Below, piece by piece: positions 20,083 through 30,449 of a stretch of DNA of 64,000 bases. The translations under genes were made by a program, and so were the position numbers. How positions within the stretch are numbered: the stretch's first letter is position 1; each line of letters opens with the position of its first letter. Location: positions 31,001-95,000 of the forward strand of contig WBZZ01006647.1 in NCBI GenBank assembly GCA_019918135.1, in the 5' to 3' direction. Source of the DNA: Paulinella micropora. Its lineage: Eukaryota > Cercozoa > Imbricatea > Euglyphida > Paulinellidae. The notes beneath the pieces are model-generated. The model was not told the origin of the DNA. It worked only from the letters and a program-made list of their open reading frames with translations, and searched no databases.

Positions 20083-23000
20083 ATGGAAAGGGTCGGATCC
20101 GTTGCAGGAACAGCAGTGGGTCTTTTCGGATCGGGTCTTCGAGCAGGACTTGCAATTTTAGGTTTAGGAGGAGGAGAGGCTAAGAAGCCTACTACTACAC
20201 CCTATCGTATCGTCTTTTTTCGCATCCTGAGAACGCTTTGCGATCTTCGGGGCAAATCAGCCGAGCAATACATTGTGCTACTGGAGACGCTGGAATTGGA
20301 AATGGCTGTTCGTGGTGGGAACAAACTGGTACTAACATCCCTACCCGGCCCCCCGTTGGTGGTTGGATCGGATTTTGCCAAGAAATATGGCTCGTACGCG
20401 GATACCTGGACTTGGATCGTCGGTGCGTTGCTATTGGTACTGTCCGAAGCCTGCGAATCAGACCAAGACGAGGACTTTTGGTCTAACCCCCAAGCAATTA
20501 CCAAGAAATTTGCTGAACACTACCTTGGAAGATTCCAGGGCGCCAAGGGCTCTAGAGTACATGTAGCCAGCTTTGATACTTGGGCAATGATGCATTACAT
20601 CCAGGTTCAGCTATAAGGAGACGAAAAAGCTGCATCGCAGCAACAAGGGGCTATTGGAAAGAAATGTGCTGGAAGCATTTTGGGCCCGACAAGTAAGGCA
20701 AGGCAAAGTGCGGCGAGATATAGCTAAGACTTGGAAAGATGTTCATTCTGGAAATGGCAGCATGGTTATACCCACTCTGGTTGACTTGTACCAAGACGAA
20801 GACGGTGATACCTGACCAACAACAGCCCCTACCTAGCCGGCGCCACTCATTTTGTGTTTTGGCTGGCTACGTTTTCGAAGCTAGCAGCCGAGAATCTGGC
20901 GCGTTCAAATCCCCTTGATAACGACACATTAGCAAGACTTCTTTTCCAATCTATCTGCCAGCAGAGCTCGGGGAGTGCTTCTCCGCAACAAGAGGTAACG
21001 ACGGGCTACAGTCAGGATTCAACAGATGACAAAACAACGGTGCGGCCAAAAACCACTAAAACCCAAGAAAGAACGCTCGGACAAGGCTTTTCTGACGGGC
21101 TGAAAGGAGCCTTGGCGACGAACACCCTCCCCGAAGCCGGGGAGGATGATATCGCAGCGATCATACAAGAAACTCTTCTGTGGATGAATGCTACAACAGA
21201 TAGCTGGTGTGAGCGTAGTACGATTTTCGCCCGTATGTCTAAAAGCCTAGGCAAAAAATTTAAGGAACTGCTAGAAGGGCTAGGCTCCGCGGGGAATATA
21301 GGAAATATTGAGGAGGACACAAAAGAGGCAGTGGAAGATGACGGGCTTTCAATCGCATGGGACAATGTTCGAACGACTGCATGGGGGACACCGACGACAA
21401 AGAGACCGTCGTCAGAGAACGCGGGGATCATAAAGGAGGAGGACGAGGACGAGAAGAGGAGGGTGGAGGAGGAGCAGGAAGAGGAGGCGCGGCGGGCGGA
21501 GGAAGAGGAGGAGGCGCGGCGGTAGGCGGAGGAAGAGGAGGAGGCGCGGCAGGCGGAGGCAGAGGAAAAGGCGCGGCGGGCGGAGGAAGAGGAAAAGGCG
21601 CGGCGGGCGGAGGAAGAGAGAAAGAAGAAGAAGAAGCGGGGGGAGGATACAAAGAAATCGAGCGTGCGGACGAAGAAGGAGCCGGAAGCACGGGACTCGG
21701 CGTCGACACCCAGTGTGTCACTCTCCTTTGGTGGAGAAGAAGAAGAAGAAGCAGCAGGAAAGGAAGATTCGCTTACTTCAAAGAGTTTGGCCCCTCCCCT
21801 CGCACCGATTTTTGAACCAGCATCAACGTCTGAAACTAAAGCTATAACCAGACGACGAGGTAGGCCTCGTAAGGCAGCAAAGACGGAGTCGCGCGCGACG
21901 GATTCAACGCCGATAGCGGACCAGGTGGCGGCGGCGGCGGTGAGGAGGTCCCAAAGGATTAGGGAAAAGGATGCTAAAGCTGCAAGTGCCAAGTCTCGTC
22001 CAACTGATCCTATGTCTAGTGGTGTGGAAAAAGTAGGGGACTTCCAGAGTCTGACGGAGTTGTGGAAACCTGGCCCTACACAAAAAGCAATTGCTGGCAA
22101 CGATTCGATTCTGTTGGGCATCTTCCATGCACTACGCGCTGTCATCATCAGGCCTCTAGCTGCTGATGATGATGCTACCCCGGCCAAACAGAGTCCGTAC
22201 CAAGTCATCTCAATGCCGACGTACAGCAACTTTATGCAAGAGTTCATCCAAAAGATTTCCAGTCTAAGAAACCAAGTTGACAAAGCCGCGAACCGAACCG
22301 GGGATTGGGCCTTTGCTGCTGCACAAAACGCCACCAGAGCGGAGCTAGCAGAGAAGCCCTACCATCCGTACGCAGAGGTTGTGCCCTGGTTGGCTGAATC
22401 CGTCACTAGCATCATTGAGACAGAGGGGGCTCTTTCATTTCTGCCGCATCATGAAAAAATATTCATGCGGGGTCTACTTGCTGGCACTAACGCTCTGTCG
22501 AGGGACGATTCGTACAAAGCTTATCGGACATGTTTGCAGAAGGCCCAAGAAGCTTTCCGGGATTTGCTAGATGACTCAAACCTTAAGGACACTAACGATT
22601 TAATTCTTGAACTTTTCTTGGAAAAGTTCATACAGAAACTCTGGCCCGTCAAAGAAGCATTTCCAAAGCTACAAAACAAAGGCGACCAACGAATCCTTGC
22701 CTTTGAAGGCCATGCCCGGAACGACAAATGGCTCAGTGTGGAAGACTATGCCATTTACGCCGCTCTGGACTACTGCCTGCACACTAATGTGCGGACCATT
22801 AATGGTGTAACGGTCAGAGTTCTTGGAGCGGTACAAGTGGCTGATAACCAATACTTTGTACTTGTTCTCTCGGGCAATGATGACAAGAGTCTTGGAATGA
22901 GAGCCATGGCAACAAATAGTTATCCAGCACACAAGAAGGATGATGCTGATTGGGACAAGAACAGACTGCTGCTGTGCCCGGAGTTTTCGGCTACTTCCTC

Positions 23001-23334
23001 GACCTCGCGACTGACAGGAGCGCTGCAGGGCAACCCAAAAGCTGAACTAGATTCTGTGGCAATCTTAAAATCAAAACCTGTTCTAAAAACCCGAGATTAC
23101 ACAAACCTTGAACCAGCGACGCAAAGGATGTTTGGCAGCCAGCCTTCTAATTACGCTAGTTACACCAAAGCACTGCAACAAGTGGTGCAGTTGGTCCCGT
23201 CCCTCTTAAGTGCTGAGGCAGGCAATGCGGTGAAAAACAAAAGCGACGACCTGGACCCACAGGCAGGGCCTCTGGCCTTTGTAGACGTAGCCCACCTACT
23301 GCGGAACAGAAAGATTGCAGTATCAGCAGTATAA
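20083..23334 (+). pseudogene. Large orphan protein with AT-hook, three lesions
   Basis: From ATG 20083 to TAA 23334 the sequence codes almost throughout, but with lesions. The frame shifts by one near 20600 and back near 20810, so the shifts compensate. An in-frame TAG at 21526-21528 lies in an Ala/Arg/Glu repeat where a neighbouring unit has CAG. Parts in order: about 180 residues with a hydrophobic Gly-rich start, a middle domain, a Glu/Ala/Arg coiled-coil-like repeat (21470-21640), an AT-hook RRRGRPRKAA (21857-21880), and about 450 residues of globular domain. The AT-hook suggests DNA contact. I do not recognise the family. An intact size near 1080 residues fits a large structural or replication protein. 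Confidence 0.6.
21470..21640 (+). repeat. Degenerate 24-45 nt repeats (EEEEARRA)
   Basis: GAG GAG GCG CGG CGG GCG units, imperfectly repeated about six times. The amber codon at 21526 is one C-to-T change from the CAG in a later unit. Confidence 0.8.
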
Positions 23335-23426
23335 GAACATAAAAACCCGGACCCTGGCGGCCGCCCTGCCTTCCGCAGGGAGTCTTGTTGGCTCTCTTTT
23401 TTGCCTTTTAATTAAAATTTTCGTTT

Positions 23427-24296
23427 TTACATGTAGACTCGGCTCATTTCGCCGAAATAGCTCTGGCGCACACACTGTCCTACGTATTGGACGTTGTCTT
23501 CCCGGCGCGCCGAGTGCGTGACATAGTCGATGACGCTCCGCTGCAGCAGCAGAAACAGCTGGTGGCCCACGGGCCCAGCCCCTCGATCGCCGGAGCCTGC
23601 CTTGGCTCGGGCCTCGGCCACGTTGGCCGGCTGACCGGCGGCGACGGCGCCGGGAGTAAGCCCTGCCCGGCCACGCGCCGGGCGGGCCCACTCCTGCACT
23701 TGCTTTTGACAACCAGCGCGCGCGAAGCCAGCGTAGTCCTCGTTTGCGGCCGCCGCCAGGCAGTGCGCCTCCAGCAGGACTCGGGAGTGTCCTTCCTTGG
23801 CGGGCAGTGACCATCGATTGGGCAGCTCCTCGGGGTAAGGCAGCCGGGCATAAAAAAGCATGTCCTCGTGCGCCCACTCGGACTTGGGGGAGCAGTTTAG
23901 GTGTGGCAGGTACATGTCAGTCACGCCCTGCGTCTGCACGCGCACCTGTTTGCCCTGCAGCAGCCCGTCCTCCCCGCACACCCCCATAAACCTCCACAGC
24001 ACCTCGGCCGCGCCCGCCGCAAGCGGCTTGCGGGGGTCCACCCGATCCCAGTTTGTTGCCACGTTGGTCACCAGTGGCAGCTCCCCGACAGCTCTCTCCA
24101 GATCGCTACGCTTCGCAATTACTACGTCACACGTCTGCACCTGGACCGCCTTGTCACCACTGTAGGACGTGACGGCCGAGCCGGGGACCTGTCGCGCCGG
24201 GTCCGCTTGGGTTTGCGCCACGCAGGTAATCACAACCTCTCCGCATTCCACATCCTCCGGCCCCGCTTCTCCAAACAAGCTCCGTCTGCTATCCAT
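23427..24296 (-). CDS. Orphan protein, about 289 residues
   Basis: Intact minus frame, ATG at 24296, stop at 23427. It converges with the preceding gene, leaving a gap of only about 90 nt that contains an AT-rich aattaaaatttt. The sequence is soluble-looking, with motifs such as MLFYARLPYPEELPNRWSLP and FMGVCGEDGLLQGK, plus a Cys-containing C-terminal half. No membrane segment. Not recognised. Confidence 0.6.
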   Translation of the reverse strand: MDSRRSLFGEAGPEDVECGEVVITCVAQTQADPARQVPGSAVTSYSGDKAVQVQTCDVVIAKRSDLERAVGELPLVTNVATNWDRVDPRKPLAAGAAEVLWRFMGVCGEDGLLQGKQVRVQTQGVTDMYLPHLNCSPKSEWAHEDMLFYARLPYPEELPNRWSLPAKEGHSRVLLEAHCLAAAANEDYAGFARAGCQKQVQEWARPARGRAGLTPGAVAAGQPANVAEARAKAGSGDRGAGPVGHQLFLLLQRSVIDYVTHSARREDNVQYVGQCVRQSYFGEMSRVYM

Positions 24297-24610
24297 GGCC
24301 TAGGGAATCAGAAAAAAAAACAAATGAGTGCCAGTTTTTTTGGTCCCCTACCAAGATTTTTTTATCTCTCCTTGGTTCTCTTTCTTAGCACAAAAAAAGG
24401 GAACGTACGCTAACCTGAGGAAGGGGGGGGGGGGGGGGGGGGAGAAGTAGAGGGGTTGCTCCCTTGTACACTTTGCCCCCCTTGCCCCCCTCCCCCGCGC
24501 CGCCGCACTTCCCCCCCCCTCCCCCCCTCCCCCCACACTCCTCCTTCCCCCCCCACCTCCCTCTCTCTAAGTTGTAGCTTGTATAAGAGGCAAGGGGTTC
24601 GCAAGGGTTA
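24297..24610. other. Spacer with 22-nt G run and C-rich runs
   Basis: Divergent region between the minus gene at 24296 and the plus gene at 24611. It contains a run of about 22 G at 24424-24441 and many C runs (24476-24560). No coding content. Confidence 0.6.
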
Positions 24611-25322
24611 ATGTCCGGCAGTCCTGCTGGATGCGATTTCAAACTGCTGTTAAGGAGGATAGTGACAGAACTAAAGGAAAACTCCAAGCCCCTAAAAGCC
24701 CAGCTGAAACCCGTGCAAGGACTGCCCAGCTGAGGCCAAGAAAGAGGCCAACTTCGCGGACGAGCAAGGGCGCAGCAGGCGTCTGTGCGCCGAGCACGCA
24801 TTTCTACGCGGCTTGATTCCTAAGCCGGCCGCAGGGTGCTCTATCGCGGCGTGCAGGCTGTGGGACAGGTTAGAGCAAGCTAACCCCGGCTGGAGGATCC
24901 AGCACAAGCATTTTACTAATGGCGCCGACGTGCCGCAGGGGGCTGAAAATCGTGTGCCAGGCACGAAGATGTTGTTAGACTGCTACGACGCGGCCCGCAA
25001 CTGCGTGTACGAGTTCCACGGCAACACGTACCACGGCTTTCCACGGGGCCACGCCAAGTACGCAGAGGGTCGGTCGTCTGTCCGCGGGCGCCGGAACCAG
25101 GACCTGTATCGGGAGACGCTGGCGCGCATGTACTTTCTGCGCCAGAAGCTGCCGGCCGGCTGCCGCGTGTTTTACGCGTGGGAGCATGAGTACGAGAAGA
25201 TTAAGAACAAGCCACTAGCTACTGCGGCGTCGATCCTGCACGAGTTGCCGCCCGGCGAGGACTATGAGGAAGACGACTGCTCTCAGGACATCGGAGAAGA
25301 TTACACGAACTCCAGTTTCTGA
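24611..25322 (+). pseudogene. Vsr/EDxHD-like endonuclease with zinc-binding leader
   Basis: The ATG at 24611 opens a short frame; after a one-base shift near 24709 the protein continues to TGA 25322. The second frame begins with CKDCPAEAKKEANFADEQG followed by LCAEHA, a Cys/His zinc-binding pattern resembling algal EsV-1-7-type motifs. The nuclease core follows: MLLDCYDAARNCVYEFHGN, then TYHG, then RDLYRE-like DLYRETLARMYFLRQ, CRVFYAWEHEYEK. The order D...(Y)EFHG..(Y)HG...T..R...L......WE.E is that of Vsr-fold endonucleases found in Polinton-type and large-virus genomes. The acidic tail may be regulatory. Its role is probably DNA nicking or repair. Only the leader is frameshifted; the nuclease part is intact. 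Confidence 0.7.
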
Positions 25323-26200
25323 AAAAAAAAAAAAAAAAAAAGAATCGTTGCTACCTTTTTTTTAGCTTTTTATTGTCAACGACGAGTCTGTGCATCGACG
25401 GTACCGGTGCGAGCTCGGGCGCATGCTGGAATTTAACACTGCGTTCAGTGCCACCGGCTTTTGTACGAGGCCGCGGAGCACGAAATGTTCGGAAGTGCAA
25501 ATTTTTGCGTGACTGCGTGGTCCTAGTAGAATAGACCGTGAACAAAGCCTAGTTCTTTGCTTGCATTTTGTGCGTGCCTCCCCTGGTGGCACCAGGGTCG
25601 CCCCCCCCCTCCCCCCCCTTGGTGCTGTGAAAAGGTAAGAACGGAGGGGAAGGGGAGAGGGGAAGGCGGGAGGGGGGGGGGGGATAAAGGGGGCAGGGGC
25701 GCGCAAAGAAAACAGCTAAACCGCAAGCCGCCGCTCGGGCAGAGAACGGGGGTTGTGCGTTGTGTAAGGGGGGCAAGGGGTGCTCCCCCTCCGCCTGCTC
25801 GTGCGCGTGCCCGCGCCTGTTTCTTTGACTTAAAAATGTCACTGCCGGGGGGTAAGAATCGTGTCCATGAAAAAGAAAACTAATAAAACCAGACAAAATC
25901 TTTTTGACTAGTCTCCTGCAAAAAGAAACCCTTTGACAGAACCACACACCCCCAAGTGGCAGTGCAGCCAAGTGTATTGCCACTGTCTGCGGCGCACAAG
26001 AATCCGACGTGCGCCTGCGACACACACAGGACGAGGCACGAGGGATTTCTTGCGCACGTTCCTGCGCAGTTTCACCTCTGCCCGATAGTCGGGGGGGGTG
26101 CTCTTGAAGAAGACCCCCGCGCCCTTTAGCCCGCGCCAGCGGGCTGGGCTCAAGGAGAGAGGAAGCGGGGGAGAGCGGGGGGGGGGGGGGGGGGGGCAGC
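25323..26200. other. Spacer with A, C and G runs; no clear gene
   Basis: Begins with a run of about 20 A after the endonuclease stop. It holds C runs near 25600 and G runs near 25670 and 26180. Open frames on both strands are low-complexity shadows. The motif gcaggggcgcgcaaa at 25692 recurs at 29114 before another gene. Confidence 0.4.
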
Positions 26201-26204
26201 GCAG

Positions 26205-26276
26205 AACGAGCCGCAGCTGCGTGTACAAGTTCCACGGCAAAGACCTGGCTGGATCTTCCGCCCGGCCACCCGGCTG
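26205..26276 (+). pseudogene. Fragment of endonuclease motif
   Basis: The short stretch cgcagctgcgtgtacaagttccacggcaaa closely matches the endonuclease core cgcaactgcgtgtacgagttccacggcaac (25000-25031). The translated fragment SCVYKFHGKD has Lys in place of the catalytic Glu and ends at a TGA after about 20 residues. It is probably a relic of a second copy. Confidence 0.55.
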
Positions 26277-26475
26277 AAAAGAACATACTCGACCCGTCAG
26301 TTTTATTAAAAGTTTTACCAGTATAAACTTTTCAGCAAATGATCACTGTCAGAGTTCGATGAGCCACAAGAGTTCGATTCACGGCTGGGCAGGGCTCTCC
26401 CAATGTGTTCTCTATTTCTGTAGACAGATTTTGTAGCCCCTTGCTGGACTCTTCATCCATTTAATTTGCAACGTG

Positions 26476-26997
26476 CTAAAAGATCATCTGGCCCGGCGCG
26501 ACCGCTCGACAATCCGCGGGCTTTTTTTTCTCTTCCCTGTATCCGCAGGTTTTTTTTCGTCTGTGTCTTTTAATTAGCATTTGCAGGCAGAGGCCGGCTC
26601 TACAAAAAAGGAAACAAAAATACCCCCCTTCCCCCCAAAAAAAGATGAAGGAGAAGAAAGGGGGGGGGGGAGGGAAAGCAAGAGAGAGGGAGGGGGGGGG
26701 GAGGAGGAGGAGAGAGAAAGGACAGGGGCCGTCTGAGCCAGTGGCAGGACGTCCCCTGGGACCAGAGCTTTGTGGTAAATCTATATTGAGGCTCAAGTTG
26801 CTGGGGCCGCTCGCCCCAGCGGTTGGTTGGCACGGGGGGGGCTTTGCCCCCCAAGCCTCCCTTCCAGCCCCCTGGCGCGGGCTGGACACAGCGACTACTG
26901 GACGAGCGACGTCCTCTTCCTCGCTCCAAAAGACGACGCCGTCTGAGCTAACAGGCAGGTCGGGCAGGGGAGTAGGCTCGAATACACACTCACTCAT
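26476..26997 (-). CDS. Possible orphan protein with Pro-rich tail
   Basis: ATG at 26997 gives about 173 residues. The first 100 look like a real acidic then Gly/Pro/Ser protein (MSECVFEPTPLPDLPVSSDG, VVFWSEEEDVARPVV). The C-terminal part crosses C/G runs and is probably not coding, so the true end is uncertain. Not recognised. Confidence 0.3.
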   Translation of the reverse strand: MSECVFEPTPLPDLPVSSDGVVFWSEEEDVARPVVAVSSPRQGAGREAWGAKPPPCQPTAGASGPSNLSLNIDLPQSSGPRGRPATGSDGPCPFSLLLLPPPSLSLAFPPPPPFFSFIFFWGEGGYFCFLFCRAGLCLQMLIKRHRRKKTCGYREEKKKPADCRAVAPGQMIF

Positions 26998-27111
26998 GTC
27001 GTCGGGGTCACTCTTAGCTCGACGCACTGCTTCGGCAAGGGGGGGAGAAAGGGCGCTAGAAAGCTTTTAAAGCCCTCCGATGTTTAAAAGCCCCCCTTCC
27101 CCCAGAGGATA

Positions 27112-27152
27112 CTTGTATAAGTAAAGACGAAAGACTGTGTATTGTATAAAGC
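27112..27152 (+). promoter_or_regulatory. TATA-like elements upstream of the mucin-like gene
   Basis: Two TATA-like words, ttgtataagt (27113) and ttgtataaagc (27143), lie just ahead of ATG 27165. The nearer one is about 20 nt from the start codon, so the leader would be very short. The upstream one is more plausible for an RNA polymerase II promoter. Confidence 0.4.
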
Positions 27153-27164
27153 TCTCCCTAGGTC

Positions 27165-28506
27165 ATGGGGTATTTGTTTGTTCTAATAGCCCTCACGGCC
27201 TGGCAGGGGCTGACAGATGCCCAGACTGTTTCCACCAACGTGGAAAGCTTATCGACGTCGACTACCAAGCCGATCGAGACAGAGCCCCCGCTCCCTCCAC
27301 CCCGCAGAACGACCATCGCGCCCGGCTCAGGCCAAACCCTTGGAGCGACGGCGACGATGACCAAGCCGGTCGAGACAGAGCCCCCGCGCCCTCCGCCCCG
27401 CGACACGGCCACCGCACCCGTCTCAGGCCAAACCCTTGGAGCGACGGCGACGACGACTAAGCCTGTCGAAATCAGGCCTCCCAGCAAGACCACTGGGCCT
27501 CCTCGTGTTACTAACTCAGCCCCGCGCACAACAAGACGGCCTTCAACACAGGAGGCGAAATCAAACGAGACGGAGACAACGCTAGCAAACGAAACAGAGA
27601 ATAACCCTTTCAATCGCACGGATTGGCCTCCTTCAAGACAGCGCCGCGCTAACAGAACTACTGCTACGGAAAGACCCTCCGCTACCCGCCCCAGCAACCC
27701 GCAGGCCACAAGGCCGACCCCGCCCCGAACCGAGCAGGCCACGGGCGCCGCCCCCTCGTCCACGAACCCGCCAGCCCGTACGACGAAGACCCCGCCCCGA
27801 ACCGAGCAGGCCACGGGCGCCGCTTCCTCGTTCACCGCCCCCCCGCGGCCCCCTGTGTCGACCGCAGGCGCGTCTGCCCCGCCTACCACCCCGCCCTTCT
27901 GTGTCGACCGCAGGCGCGTCTGCCCCGCCTACCACTCCGCGCCCCCCTGTGTCGACCGCAGGCGCGTCTGCTCCGCCTACCACCCCGTGCCCCCCTGTGT
28001 CTAACACAGACGCGTCTGCCCCGTCTACCACTCCGCGCCCCCCTGTGTCTAACACAGACGCGTCTGCCCCGTCTACCACCTGGCGGCCCCCTGTGTCGAC
28101 CACGGGCGTGTCTGCCTCGTCTACAACCCCGCGCCCCCCTGTGTCTAACACAGACGCATCTGCCCAGTCTACCACCTGGCGCCCCCCTGTGTCGACCACA
28201 GGCGCGTCTGCCTCGTCTACCACCCGGCGTCCCCCTGTGTCTAACACAGACGCATCTGCCCCGTCTACCACCTGGCGGCCCCTTGTGTCGACCACAGGCG
28301 CGTCTGCCTCGTCTACCACCTGGCGTCCCCCTGTGTCGACCACAGGCGCGTCTGCATCGTCTACCACCCGGCGCCCCCCTGTGTCGACCACAGGCGCGTC
28401 TGCCTCGTCTACCACCTCGCGCCCCCCTGTGTCGACCACTATTGCTACCTCTAACCTGACTGTCGCCAGCTCGACCTCGGCAGGATCTCCGACAGGGGCT
28501 GGTTAA
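27165..28506 (+). pseudogene. Mucin-like secreted glycoprotein with tandem repeats
   Basis: ATG 27165 begins a signal peptide (MGYLFVLIALTAWQGLTDA). It is followed by about 230 residues rich in Thr/Pro/Ser, with N-glycosylation sequons (NETE, NRTD, NRTT), then 15-residue repeats of the type RPPVSTTGASASSTT up to TAA 28506. At about 27890 one unit has lost two bases relative to its neighbours, so the repeats continue in a different frame. The product would be heavily O-glycosylated and extracellular, like viral or protist surface mucins. No C-terminal membrane anchor is seen. Confidence 0.7.
27845..28440 (+). repeat. 45-nt tandem repeats, about 13 units
   Basis: Unit cgcccccctgtgtcgaccacaggcgcgtctgcctcgtctaccacc and variants. 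Two alternating subtypes (tcgaccacaggcgcg and tctaacacagacgc) are interleaved, which suggests duplication of pairs of units. Confidence 0.9.
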
Positions 28507-28667
28507 AAGTAAGAAACGTGTGCCTTTGTGCAAGCACGCAGAAAGAACGAGGGGGGGGGGGGGGGAGTCTGGAGGAGGGTAAGGAAAAGCCGGCGGAAGA
28601 GGGGGTAAAGCAGGCGGTCGTGTTGTGTATGTGCATGTGCTTTGGGGGATTTCAAGAAGAAGCGCAA

Positions 28668-28673
28668 ATAAAC
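28668..28673 (+). terminator. Polyadenylation signal AATAAA
   Basis: aataaa about 160 nt behind the mucin-like stop codon, on the same strand, followed by a T/C-rich stretch. Consistent with a nuclear polyadenylated transcript. Confidence 0.4.
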
Positions 28674-28699
28674 CCTCCTTCCCCCCCCCCCTCGACTCT

Positions 28700-29156
28700 C
28701 TCGCTCTCTGCTGACCAAGTAAGCTATCGCAAAATAAAAAATCTTGCCGCCGGTTTTTTGTTCTGAAAAGGTCAACTTTTTTTAATAACTAAGCAAGCGA
28801 TGCTGAACCCCCCGGCTGGAATCGAGCGCAGGGCTTTTTTGTTCTACGTGCACTTTTTGCCTCCCGAGCTGGCGTATTCGTTTTGACAAACATCTGCGGG
28901 CCGCTTGTTTGCTTGCAGCAGCTGTTTGTTTCTGCTCGAGCACCAGATTTCCTACCCCTCCCTCTCTCCCTCTTGTTTCTCTCTCCCCCGCGCCCGCCTT
29001 CTCCCCATCTTTCTCTCTCCCCCCCTTCCTCCTGCTCGGGTTTTTGCTTCCCTCCCGTGTCTTTTAAAACTCGCCGGCCCGACGACGAGGCTGGGCTTTT
29101 GTACATAAAAAAGGCAGGGGCGCGCAAAAAAAAAGCCTTCTACAGAGGGTGCTTTG
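28700..29156. other. Intergenic, C/T-rich, no clear gene
   Basis: Open frames on both strands here are pyrimidine/purine-rich shadows. It contains gcaggggcgcgcaaa (29114), also found at 25692, shortly before the next start. This may be a shared upstream element. Confidence 0.35.
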
Positions 29157-30449
29157 ATGTGTACCTCTTGGGATCAAGCAGAATTCTGTTTACTCTGGCT
29201 ACTGATAGTGCTGTGCCAACTATCATTCCCCGTGCTACACGCATACGTCTTTTGGACAGGGCCTGGCCCGGGTTTGTCGGACGAAGATTCGGGACAAAGC
29301 CTGGCGGGGCCTTGCGGGACGGGTTTGTGGCGTACTTGTACACGGCACGGGGTGTGTGTATTTTTTGCGCTTTTCTGGGGGTTTTGTGTTTTTTGCACGG
29401 GCTGCCCATGAGAGTGTGCCCGGCTTTAATACGGCGGTGCATTTATGAAATACGCAAGAACGAAAAAAAGACGTTACTGCACTTTGCTCACGCCAAATGG
29501 GCTTTATCAAACCTGGCGTGGTTGGTTTGGCTGTACGCAGCCGGTGTGTTTGTGTACACGACCTACTTAGAAAGCAAAAGTCAGGATTTGCTGTACAAGT
29601 TCAGGTACCAACAGTGGATCAGAGATTATGCAAGACAAACATCTCTGTTCTGGGCAGCCTGGTCTACGTGAATTTGTTTGTGTTTGGAGATTCGCGGCGG
29701 CTTTGAGGGGTACTACATTGTCAAATCCCAAAGAAAAAATATCGTAGTAACAGCAAAGATACTCGAAAATAGGCTTCGTGCAATCACGTGGCAAGCTGTT
29801 CTAATCTGCCTTTTGATGACGCCGGCCCTTACAGGGTGGTTGGGCGTAGCACTCAAACGCCAACACGCAAGGATTTCAGCGGGCGTCGCCGACTTGCAGT
29901 ACACGCTAAACCCCGTCTGCTTATATCAGGACCAGTCGGCTCTAGAGGCCCAGAAGCCTCTCCTGCAGCGAGCCTGGCTGGGCGAGGGTATTAAAATGAT
30001 CGGCGTAATGTTAATAGCAGCCGTAATGATTCTTTGCTAGGTATACAATTATAAGCCTTAGAAATCCATACTCGAATTCAAGCCCGGGTGAGCGCGATAG
30101 TGTGTGGGAAGACATCAAAAAAAACATCCTGGGGCCGTACCCAGAAGAAGGCCTTTGGTTGCAAGTACGTGTGCTGGTGATTTTCCCCATGGTTAATTTA
30201 TCTATTCTTTCTGCAGCGGCAACAGGTGGTGTTCTGGCCTCGCTTAACTTGGCGCTGGGTTTTGTGCAACTTTGTTCACTGGCGCTTTTGCAGTTAGAGC
30301 TGCACCGGTCATTTTTGTTTTCCAGTATCAGAGCTGACGACGGCCCCGAGATCAGGCGCCCGTGCCTGTTCAATGTGTACCCTTTTTTTCAAACAAAATC
30401 CGAGCCATCCGGGCGGAGAGGGAGGGGAGGGGGGACACAGTCTCAGTGA
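29157..30449 (+). pseudogene. Multi-pass membrane protein, first copy, several lesions
   Basis: ATG 29157 starts a hydrophobic segment (FCLLWLLIVLCQLSF). Coding character continues to TGA 30449 with at least six hydrophobic stretches (for example WALSNLAWLVWLYAAGVFVY, AVLICLLMTPALTGWLGV, LVIFPMVNLSILSAAATGG). Lesions: a frame change near 29400, an in-frame TGA at 29669, and a 2-nt loss at 30036 (tttgctagg against tttcagctagg in the second copy at 41528). The last lesion is repaired in the duplicate, so the frame was originally continuous. It ends 7 nt past the start of the convergent gene's stop codon. Probably an envelope or internal-membrane protein. Confidence 0.55.

Noticed and set aside
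24813-25322. Endonuclease start at 24813
   Set aside because: The codon there is TTG and lies inside the zinc-binding segment; coding sequence continues upstream.
26355-26390. tRNA-like GTTCGATTC word
   Set aside because: No acceptor stem, D-arm or anticodon arm can be built around it.
27845-28440. CRISPR-like array from regular 45-nt repeats
   Set aside because: The repeats are directly adjacent without unique spacers and are in coding frame.
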